Both the position numbers and the translations under genes were made by a program. Below, one piece after another: positions 52,961-60,111 of a stretch of DNA of 64,000 bases. Location of the stretch: assembly GCA_963922455.1 (NCBI GenBank), contig CAWUIO010000004.1, forward strand, positions 57,885-121,884, read 5' to 3'. The notes under the pieces are model-generated. The model was not told the origin of the DNA, ran no database searches, and worked only from the letters and a program-made list of their open reading frames with translations. The DNA is from CAWUIO01 sp963922455 (GTDB lineage: Bacteria > Bacteroidota > Bacteroidia > Cytophagales > Microscillaceae). Positions within the stretch are counted from its first letter, which is position 1; every line of letters begins with the position of its first letter.

Positions 52961-53353
52961 ATGGACATACATCCTTTTGCTCAAATTAGCGCACTCTTGT
53001 TTTTTGGTATTTTATTTACCCAATCTGGGATAGACAAACTTTTGAATTATCAAGGTAATTTTGATTGGCTTAAAAGCCATTTTGCTAAAAGCCCTTTAAA
53101 AAATATGGTGGGGATCATGATGCCTGTGATTATGCTGATGGAAACCGCCGCTGGACTGCTCTGCTTAGTTGGTATTATCACACTTCACTTTTCGGGGGTG
53201 CCTCCTATCGGGCTATGGGGCCTTCAGTTATCTACTTTTTCTATTTTAGCCCTGTTTTTTGGACAGCGCCTCGCCCAAGATTACGAAGGAGCTGCCACCT
53301 TGGCCATATATTTTGGGGTTTGCCTGCTGAGTTTATATTTATTCAGTGTGTAA
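52961..53353 (+). CDS. DoxX-like four-helix membrane protein
   Basis: 130 residues, four hydrophobic helices (ISALLFFGILFTQSGIDKLL; MVGIMMPVIMLMETAAGLLCLVGII; IGLWGLQLSTFSILALFFGQRLA; GAATLAIYFGVCLLSLYLF). The LFFGILFTQSGIDKLLN and LAQDYEGAATLAIYF segments resemble DoxX/SURF4-family proteins. Function unknown. It is divergent from menB. Confidence 0.7.
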   Translation: MDIHPFAQISALLFFGILFTQSGIDKLLNYQGNFDWLKSHFAKSPLKNMVGIMMPVIMLMETAAGLLCLVGIITLHFSGVPPIGLWGLQLSTFSILALFFGQRLAQDYEGAATLAIYFGVCLLSLYLFSV

Positions 53354-53652
53354 ACCCTTCCTCCTAAGTTCCTAAGCTAGACCAAGGAAATTTAACCCAC
53401 TCAAGATTTCATTTAATTTTTTTAACAAATCGGGGGCAACCCTTAGTTTGAAAGTCTGGTAACTGTTCATGAAATCGGTTCTCCGATTTAATTTTTTTGC
53501 CTGGCCAGTCAAGTACTTCTTAAGGTCTGTAGACCCTATCTCTTTATTTATCATTTAGGCTATTTATGCCAACATACTTGTCCGCAAAAGCGGATTCAGA
53601 ATCTCTTTGTGCCTATCAAAAAAAGTTTATGTTTATTTAACTTAATGCAGTC

Positions 53653-55614
53653 ATGTTGTTTAAAAACTTTTCCCGAACTCAGTTCCTTGCTTGGGCAGTT
53701 GTGCTCTTTGTGAGTCAACTAGGCCTTTTGAGCTTAGCTCAGGCTCAACTTATTCCAGAACTAAGCCAATTACAATTAGTCGATGCTGACGAAAATAAGG
53801 TATTGGCTAATTTGGAAGACGGAGCCATTATCGAGATCTTGGATTTGGAACTTACCAATCTAGGTTTTGTTGCCCTTACCAATCCGGCTATCGTAGGTAG
53901 TGTGGATTTGACCCTGACCGGACCCAGCTTTACCGGTGGGTTTAACCGTATGGAGGGCTTTAGCCCTTACAGTATTTTTGGAGACAATGCCTTAACCGGT
54001 ATTAATGGCCAAATATTGATTCCTGGAACGTATACCTTACGGGCTATACCTTTTGGAGAGCGCTTGGGTCAAGGCCTTCCGGGTGAAGCCCTCGAAGTAA
54101 CTTTTGAAATCCGTGATCTTGCGGAATTTTCGGTAAACCAGTTTGTACTCTTTGATGGAATTAGTGATCAAGCTATCACTGAACTTAATGATGGGGACCA
54201 AGTCGGATTAGATTTGGTGAATGGACGTTTCAATTTTGTGGCCAACACCGACCCGGCTACGGTTGGGAGTGTTCGCTTTCAAGTATCAGGCCCGGAAAAC
54301 GTAAATCGCGTAGAGAATACAGCTCCTTACGCTTCTTTTGGCGACCAAAGTGGAGATTTCTTCCCCGAAACGCTGGAAGCAGGTATCTACACCTTAACCG
54401 CTACCCCGTATTCACAGCCTAATGCCCAGGGAGATGTAGGAACTCCATTAAGCATACAGGTTGAAATTTTCAACCAAGTAGGAGAAGCTATCATTCGTTT
54501 TACTCAAGTAGATCCCATTGGCGAAACGGTTACCTTGAAAAACGTCGGTACTGCCGACTTAGACATCTCAGAATACTGGTTATGCCTTGGCCCTGGACAG
54601 TATAACAATGTAGCCGACTACTCGGAAATCACAGGTGACCTGAACCTCTCTCCCGAGGAAGAAGTGACCTTAAACATCACGACGGGGGGTAACAACATCA
54701 CGGCGCTTCCAGATGCCAATGGTGGTTTGGGACTTTTTGCCAATACCAACTTTGGTTCTAACAGTGGCGAGGACAAAAAAGACTACGTACAGTGGGGCGC
54801 TGCCAACCAAAACCGGGTTGGACAAGCCGTTAACGCCGGACGTTGGGACGATGCGGCCAACTTCGTAGGAAACGAAGCCCCTTACAATTACATCGGCGGA
54901 GCCAATGATGTAGGAGCTGCCTTCTGGGAAGGTACCATTGCCGGAGAAGCCATCATCCGCTTATTGCAAGTAGACCCCATTGGCGAAACGGTTACCTTGA
55001 AAAACGTCGGTACTGCCGACTTAGACATCTCAGAATACTGGTTATGCCTTGGCCCTGGACAGTATAACAATGTAGCCGACTACTCGGAAATCACAGGTGA
55101 CCTGAACCTCTCTCCCGAGGAAGAAGTGACCTTAAACATCACGACGGGGGGTAACAACATCACGGCGCTTCCAGATGCCAATGGTGGTTTGGGACTTTTT
55201 GCCAATACCAACTTTGGTTCTAACAGTGGCGAGGACAAAAAAGACTACGTACAGTGGGGCGCTGCCAACCAAAACCGGGTTGGACAAGCTGTTAACGCCG
55301 GACGTTGGGACGACGCGGCCAACTTCGTTTCAGGAACGGCCCCTTATGTATACAACGGAACAGCCAACGATGTAGGAGCTGCCTTTTGGAGTGGAAATAT
55401 CAGTAGTGTGAGCCTTAAAGTATATCCCAACCCTAGTGTTGAGCAATTATTCATTGAAGGGCCAGCCGATAAACTCATCCAAGTATTTAACCAAAAAGGA
55501 GAAATAGTTTACGAAGGTAGCCTTGAGGATGGCAAATTAAATATAAAGGCACTCTCATCAGGTCTTTATACGATCCGGGCTGGGGCTGAGACGCGCCGAG
55601 TTTTGATCAAGTAA
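53653..55614 (+). CDS. secreted lamin-tail-like protein with type IX secretion sorting domain
   Basis: 653 residues. The signal peptide ends near SLAQAQ. Two related Ig-like domains follow (about 33-150 and 155-275, each closing with GTYTLRAIPFGE or GIYTLTATPYSQ). Two lamin-tail-like domains come next, in almost identical 154-residue tandem units starting near residues 277 and 431 (ETVTLKNVGTADLDISEYWL). The C-terminal type A sorting domain begins SLKVYPNPSVEQLFIEGP and ends GLYTIRAGAETRRVLIK, which directs export through the type IX system and surface attachment. Extracellular adhesion or nuclease-associated roles of such domains are guesses. Confidence 0.85.
   Translation: MLFKNFSRTQFLAWAVVLFVSQLGLLSLAQAQLIPELSQLQLVDADENKVLANLEDGAIIEILDLELTNLGFVALTNPAIVGSVDLTLTGPSFTGGFNRMEGFSPYSIFGDNALTGINGQILIPGTYTLRAIPFGERLGQGLPGEALEVTFEIRDLAEFSVNQFVLFDGISDQAITELNDGDQVGLDLVNGRFNFVANTDPATVGSVRFQVSGPENVNRVENTAPYASFGDQSGDFFPETLEAGIYTLTATPYSQPNAQGDVGTPLSIQVEIFNQVGEAIIRFTQVDPIGETVTLKNVGTADLDISEYWLCLGPGQYNNVADYSEITGDLNLSPEEEVTLNITTGGNNITALPDANGGLGLFANTNFGSNSGEDKKDYVQWGAANQNRVGQAVNAGRWDDAANFVGNEAPYNYIGGANDVGAAFWEGTIAGEAIIRLLQVDPIGETVTLKNVGTADLDISEYWLCLGPGQYNNVADYSEITGDLNLSPEEEVTLNITTGGNNITALPDANGGLGLFANTNFGSNSGEDKKDYVQWGAANQNRVGQAVNAGRWDDAANFVSGTAPYVYNGTANDVGAAFWSGNISSVSLKVYPNPSVEQLFIEGPADKLIQVFNQKGEIVYEGSLEDGKLNIKALSSGLYTIRAGAETRRVLIK
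54482..55405 (+). repeat. tandem 462-bp intragenic duplication
   Basis: Two units, 54482-54943 and 54944-55405, code for the lamin-tail-like domains. Between 54515 and about 54868 the two are nearly identical at nucleotide level, including third codon positions; the ends diverge. Recent duplication or gene conversion. Confidence 0.92.
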
Positions 55615-55646
55615 GAAAGATTGTTTATTAATCCTATGTAGTTCGA

Positions 55647-55678
55647 AACCACTTGTCCTTTGGGCAGGTGGTTTTTTT
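55647..55678 (+). terminator. intrinsic terminator of the lamin-tail protein gene
   Basis: ACCACTTGTCC pairs with GGGCAGGTGGT (with minor mismatch), followed by seven T residues; 33 nt after the stop. Confidence 0.85.
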
Positions 55679-55679
55679 A

Positions 55680-56042
55680 ATCCCCTCACCAATGAGTAAG
55701 AAGTCCCCCAATTACAAAGAAGCTTGCTAGCATCCTGTACTCCTAGAAAAAAGAGGCTCATGAAGCATTCTAATAAAGGCCCAGATCTACTAAACATTCC
55801 TATGCCCTAAGCTTAAGCCATCTTATATTCCCAAAGGCTAAAAATGTTAGCTAGGGGCTTCCCCCGCTTTTGTTCCTTGAGTGGTGCTTTGTTCATAAGT
55901 AGCTGCGCGGGGTCGGGCTCTCGCTACTCGCCGGCCAACCCACATCCCACGACGGGCTCAAACAGGCCGCTCCATCCCTAAGCCAATTTACATTGTTACC
56001 AGATATACCGCTCAGGCCTTATGAAAAACCCCTTCATAAAAA
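55680..56042. other. gene-free interval between two converging genes
   Basis: Contains structured repeat copy 12. The first 170 bp show no recognisable signal, and no credible coding frame exists. Confidence 0.55.
55854..55984 (-). repeat. structured intergenic repeat, copy 12 (type A)
   Basis: Minus-strand copy. Ends GGCTT/AAGCC; variable-loop hairpin CCCCGC/GCGGGG. The middle hairpin is degraded (CGTGGG against CCGGCG). Core GAGTAGCGAGAGCCCG intact. Confidence 0.9.
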
Positions 56043-56067
56043 AAAGCCAGGCAAAATACCTGGCTTT
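56043..56067 (-). terminator. intrinsic terminator of the beta-roll/sorting-domain operon
   Basis: AAAGCCAGG/CCTGGCTTT, a 9-bp perfect stem with a 7-nt loop, runs into a long T run on the minus strand (A run at 56038-56045 on the plus strand). It serves the gene ending at 56090. Confidence 0.88.
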
Positions 56068-56089
56068 CCAAAAAATATATGTTTGAATA

Positions 56090-56698
56090 TTATTGTACGA
56101 TCATCACTTTGCTGGTACGTACGGACCCACCTTGAATCAATTGTACGACATATTGACCTTTGGGGGCATGAGAAATATTTACCTCAAAGTGGGCTGCCGA
56201 AGGCAGAGGCTTCGCATAAATAATTCCTCCACCCGGTTGATGGATCGCTACCTGCCACTCCCCTTCTCCCTTGAAGTCTTCTTGCTCCAATTTGATATCC
56301 AAATCAAAAAACCCGTGGTTTGGATTGGGGAATACAATTAGCTTATCGTCATAGCTTTCGTTTGTAAAAGCTTCAAAACCGTTGCCCGTAGAAGCCGCCG
56401 CGTTATCAGGAACCAGAGCCCCAATTTCGGCCAAAAAATCAGAGCCTTCTTCGGCTTCAAAACCGTCGATAAGCGTAATTTCAGTACCTGCCCGATAGGT
56501 TGCATTAGCTCCTGAGGCTACAAAATTACTAGCCGTAACGGTTAAATTGGCTTGGATCGTAATTGTTCCTGAAAGAACATCATCGTCAGGGCTTATAAGC
56601 GTAATGTTATCTTGGGCAATTAAGCTAGGCGATACACATACGGTTACCCCCAACAAGAAGGTGCATAAGCACTGAGATACTAGGTTGCTTGTTTTCAT
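56090..56698 (-). CDS. small secreted protein with type IX secretion sorting domain
   Basis: 202 residues. The signal peptide ends near SLIAQ. A short beta domain follows with SGANATYRAGTEITLIDGFEAEEGSDFLAEI, a repeat-like motif found in many Bacteroidota surface proteins next to sorting domains. The C-terminal type A sorting domain reads DDKLIVFPNPNHGFFDLDI and ends QYVVQLIQGGSVRTSKVMIVQ. It starts 4 nt after the giant beta-roll gene's stop, so the two are one operon and may be surface partners. Confidence 0.85.
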   Translation of the reverse strand: MKTSNLVSQCLCTFLLGVTVCVSPSLIAQDNITLISPDDDVLSGTITIQANLTVTASNFVASGANATYRAGTEITLIDGFEAEEGSDFLAEIGALVPDNAAASTGNGFEAFTNESYDDKLIVFPNPNHGFFDLDIKLEQEDFKGEGEWQVAIHQPGGGIIYAKPLPSAAHFEVNISHAPKGQYVVQLIQGGSVRTSKVMIVQ

Positions 56699-56702
56699 AA
56701 AC

Positions 56703-59174
56703 TTATTTTTTAGGAGACTGGCCTTCAGACTTTAACACCTCTACATCAGCTTTCAAGTCTTGCAAAGCCTTAATTAAATATTGAATTTCTTGCTTTTGCG
56801 TATCCAGTTGCTGCTGCTTTTTGGCGGCAAGCTCCTTATGCGCTTTGATAGCTTTTTCTTGCTCAATGGTATACAAAGTCAATTCTTCAATCTTTTGAAG
56901 AAGCTTCGCATTCATCTCACCCACAAAGATTCCGTTTTCTTCAACGTAAGTGGCAGAAGGAACATCAGGAAGGTGCCCATTGGTCTGGATGAAGTTTTCT
57001 ACCTCTTCCAAAGTACGAAGATTATAATCATTTTCAAAAACAAAATCGGCCCAGCCCGTATACACTTTTACCTCGGTGGCCCGAACCTTTCCATTTACCG
57101 AAAGCGTATAGGTACCCGTTGCATCTTGGAATTCTTTGGTATTGATACCTACGACATTTTGTCGGAAATCCCCAAAGATAAGAGGCGTAGTAGTCAAGGT
57201 ATTATCAATATACAATTTGTCAGACCCCGTCTCGAAATATCCGGCTCGGTTACCCAAGAATACATTGCGGGAACCACTGATGTTTTGGTTTCCGGCTTCG
57301 TGTCCTAAAAAGACATTTTCTCCCCCTGAGCTACTAAATTTACCTGCTCGGTACCCTACGTAAACGTTTCGGATTGAAGAAGTACCATTAGAACCCGCTT
57401 CATAACCCAAATAGGTATTACGCTCGCCATCTACATTACGCACCCCAGCCTGAGCACCGAGGAACATATTGAAAGCACCTGTGGTATTATCAAAACCAGC
57501 CCGGTTACCGATGAATACGTTTCTACCTCCAGAAGTTGTATTAGAACCGGCCTCATACCCAAAAAAGGTATTTTCGGCTCCGGTGGTATTGCTTATACCC
57601 GTCAGGGAACCTAAGAAGGTATTTCTACGCCCTGTGGTATTCACAAGACCCGATTCATACCCAATAAAGGTGTTATCGGCACCCGTTGAGGTGTTCAAAC
57701 CGGCATCTTTACCGATAAAAGTATTGTTGCCACCCGATGTGATATTTCTTCCCGATTGCGAACCAAGGAAGGTATTATTAGTACCTGTAGAATTGTTTTC
57801 TCCAGAAAAGCTCCCAATAAAGGTGTTGTCATTACCCGTTGTAGATTGACGGCCACTACTTTTTCCAAAGAAACTATTATTAATACCGATAGTATTATTT
57901 TGGCCTGAGAAGGTTCCCATAAAGGAGTTTGATTCACCCGTAGTATTGGAAAAGCCAGCAATCTCTCCTACAAAGGTATTATCATTTCCTGTGGTATTTA
58001 ACTCACCGGACCGGTACCCTAAAAAGGTATTGCGGAAACCCGTATTATTTAAGCCAGACTGATACCCTAACAAGGTATTAAAAGAACCAGTGGCAGATTG
58101 CCCGGCACGTAATCCAATCACTACATTGGTACCATTATTATTGGTCTTACCGGCATCGGTTCCTATGATTACAGCCCCAGATCCGATATTACTCTCTCCA
58201 GCTCTTGTACCAATAATTACGTTTTCAGACCCGGTATTCGTTTGACCAGCATCATTCCCTATACTTACGTTATCACTTCCTTCAGCGCTATTCCGATTGG
58301 CATCTTTTCCTAAATAGACATTACCACTACCTGTAGTATTACTAAATCCGGCAGCTTGTCCAAGAAAGGTGTTTTGTAAACCGGTAGTATTGTTAAAGCC
58401 AGTAATTTCTCCCACAAAGGTATTGTCGGTACCGGTGGTATTATCTTCTCCGGTACGATACCCTAAGAAGGTATTTCGGAAACCGGTATTCACAAGGCCT
58501 GCCCGGTAACCAAAGAAAGCCCCAAAGTTACCTGTATTGTCTAAACCTGCTTCAAACCCAACAAATGTATTCAATCTTGCCCCGGCACCATTTTCTCCGG
58601 CCCGATACCCGACATAGGTATTGTTACTGCCGGTGGTATTTTCTTGTCCGGCTTGCTGCCCTAAGAAGGTATTAAAACCACCTGAAGTATTTTCCTCCCC
58701 GGTTAAGTAACCAAGAAAGGTATTACCGGCCCCAGTTGTTGTTTCTCCGGCCCGGTACCCGATAAAGGTACTGTTTCCGGCGGTAGAGTTTTCCCCAGCC
58801 CTCCAACCTACAAAAAGGTTATTGTTTGTGAGGTTGTTCTCCCCGGCCGACAAACCAATGTATACATTGTTGTCTCCGGTTATATTATTTCTACCAGCAT
58901 TGTCCCCAATAAAGACGTTTTGGTTACCGCCATTGTTGAATCGGCCCGTAGAATAACCTACAAAGGTGTTTAAACTACCCGACCCACCATCGAGTATGGC
59001 TTGCCCAGCAAATGAGCCCACAAAAGTATTGATTACACTTTCCGTGAGAAATTGAGCTTTTACACTACGATGGGGTAGCAAGAAAAGCCCCAATAAACAA
59101 AGACTCAAAATCCAAGACTTTCCCATAGTCCTGATAGTTGCTTGATTGCAATTTGCATTCATAAAAGTTTGCAT
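56703..59174 (-). CDS. giant 16-17-residue-repeat beta-roll surface protein with C-terminal coiled coil
   Basis: 823 residues. A signal peptide (SWILSLCLLGLFLLPHRSVKAQ) is followed by about 36 consecutive repeats with consensus xNTFxGxxAGxxNTTGx. These resemble left-handed beta-roll heads of trimeric adhesins. A conserved C-terminal module comes next (LSVNGKVRATEVKVYTGWAD, then HLPDVPSATYVEENGIFVGEMNAKLLQKIEELTLYTIEQE over residues about 720-765) and a long coiled coil. It is likely an elongated, possibly trimeric, cell-surface or fibre protein. The start may be ATG 59174, 59162 or 59126; the last begins right before the hydrophobic core. No sorting domain is visible; its operon partner has one. 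Confidence 0.85.
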   Translation of the reverse strand: MQTFMNANCNQATIRTMGKSWILSLCLLGLFLLPHRSVKAQFLTESVINTFVGSFAGQAILDGGSGSLNTFVGYSTGRFNNGGNQNVFIGDNAGRNNITGDNNVYIGLSAGENNLTNNNLFVGWRAGENSTAGNSTFIGYRAGETTTGAGNTFLGYLTGEENTSGGFNTFLGQQAGQENTTGSNNTYVGYRAGENGAGARLNTFVGFEAGLDNTGNFGAFFGYRAGLVNTGFRNTFLGYRTGEDNTTGTDNTFVGEITGFNNTTGLQNTFLGQAAGFSNTTGSGNVYLGKDANRNSAEGSDNVSIGNDAGQTNTGSENVIIGTRAGESNIGSGAVIIGTDAGKTNNNGTNVVIGLRAGQSATGSFNTLLGYQSGLNNTGFRNTFLGYRSGELNTTGNDNTFVGEIAGFSNTTGESNSFMGTFSGQNNTIGINNSFFGKSSGRQSTTGNDNTFIGSFSGENNSTGTNNTFLGSQSGRNITSGGNNTFIGKDAGLNTSTGADNTFIGYESGLVNTTGRRNTFLGSLTGISNTTGAENTFFGYEAGSNTTSGGRNVFIGNRAGFDNTTGAFNMFLGAQAGVRNVDGERNTYLGYEAGSNGTSSIRNVYVGYRAGKFSSSGGENVFLGHEAGNQNISGSRNVFLGNRAGYFETGSDKLYIDNTLTTTPLIFGDFRQNVVGINTKEFQDATGTYTLSVNGKVRATEVKVYTGWADFVFENDYNLRTLEEVENFIQTNGHLPDVPSATYVEENGIFVGEMNAKLLQKIEELTLYTIEQEKAIKAHKELAAKKQQQLDTQKQEIQYLIKALQDLKADVEVLKSEGQSPKK

Positions 59175-59555
59175 GAATAATAGGTTTTGAAATTTGCCTA
59201 CTCTGTTTAAGGCTTTTCAGCATCCGCCTATTAGGTAATCGCTAGGTTAGATTACCCAATATCTTGGTTTATAGTGAAAAAACTGGCTGGTTTATCTGGG
59301 TTGAATGCGAACGAACTTGGGGGAAAAGTTCTCTACCAGCACGCTTTTTACTGTAACATGTGTTTGTTAATGTAAGAACTGAGCAAATATTCTCAAATAC
59401 TTTGGCGTATTTTCAGATTATTTCAAAATGGAATGGATTGGTAAGGGTATTATATACCGCGCGATCTGTGATTAAGTGAAGGAACTTGGGTGTAATCTTT
59501 TTGTGTAATTCTAACCCATTTTGTTAAATTTTCCCTCCCAGAAAACTATGAAAAT

Positions 59556-59600
59556 AAAAAAGCCTAAACACAAAAGGAGATCAGTGCTATAGGCTTTTTT
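59556..59600. terminator. orphan bidirectional terminator
   Basis: AAAAAAGCCTA pairs with TAGGCTTTTTT across a 23-nt loop. It is not next to the end of any recognised gene, which hints at an unannotated small transcript or a remnant of a lost gene. Confidence 0.6.
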
Positions 59601-59841
59601 GAAAGAAGTATGTTTGTACTGTTAAAAAAACAAGTAGTTTTTGCCAGGTAACTCTTATAAGCTTTTCCATAAAAAACTTAATAGTGTTGTATTAAGTGTA
59701 AGTTGTTTGCTAGAAAGTTTCGTAAGATTTTTTTAAATACTCTTATTGTTTTTTACGGATTCTTTCTCAAAAAGATTAGCAAAGTTTTGAAATACTTACA
59801 TGTCACAAATATTATTAGTCTTTTTGCTCAATAACACGAAT

Positions 59842-59972
59842 GGCTGAGGGATAGAGCGGCCTGTTTGAGCTCGCCGCTGGATGTGGGTGAGCCAGCGAGT
59901 AGCGAAAGCCCGACCCCAGCCGCGCAAGATTTGAATAATAAAAAGCTAGGTGTCTTAAGCTGGGGGCAGCCC
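59842..59972 (+). repeat. structured intergenic repeat, copy 13 (type B)
   Basis: Plus-strand copy. Ends GGCTG/CAGCC; variable-loop hairpin CCCCAGC/GCTGGGG; middle hairpin CGCTGG/CCAGCG. The only copy lying between two divergent genes, with no adjacent gene 3' end. Confidence 0.92.
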
Positions 59973-60111
59973 ATAAAAATGAGGGAAGCAACTTTATCTA
60001 CTGGGTAAATTAAAGTAAATTGCCAAAAGTTATTTCACACCCCAAGATTTCTTCCAGCTTTTATCATGAATACTTGATCCATACTTTCACTTTATTTTAT
60101 TAGCGCTCAAT

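Larger units (their letters stand above)
59175..60111. other. 937-bp interval between two divergent beta-roll genes
   Basis: The longest gene-free stretch in the window. It contains an orphan bidirectional terminator (59556-59600) and structured repeat copy 13 (59842-59972). The rest is AT-rich. No tRNA or credible coding frame was found. Promoters for both flanking genes must lie here, but no exact TAnnTTTG box with a -33 partner stood out. Confidence 0.6.

Noticed and set aside
53372..53554. A 60-codon minus-strand reading frame between the DoxX-like and lamin-tail genes
   Set aside because: The composition is plausible, but I see no family match, no promoter and no neighbour; too weak to call a gene, though a decayed fragment is possible.
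57210..59050. Long antisense reading frames across the beta-roll genes (for example 57469-57849 and 61773-62117)
   Set aside because: They are shadows produced by the periodic codon pattern of the repeat-coding strand and show no independent protein features.
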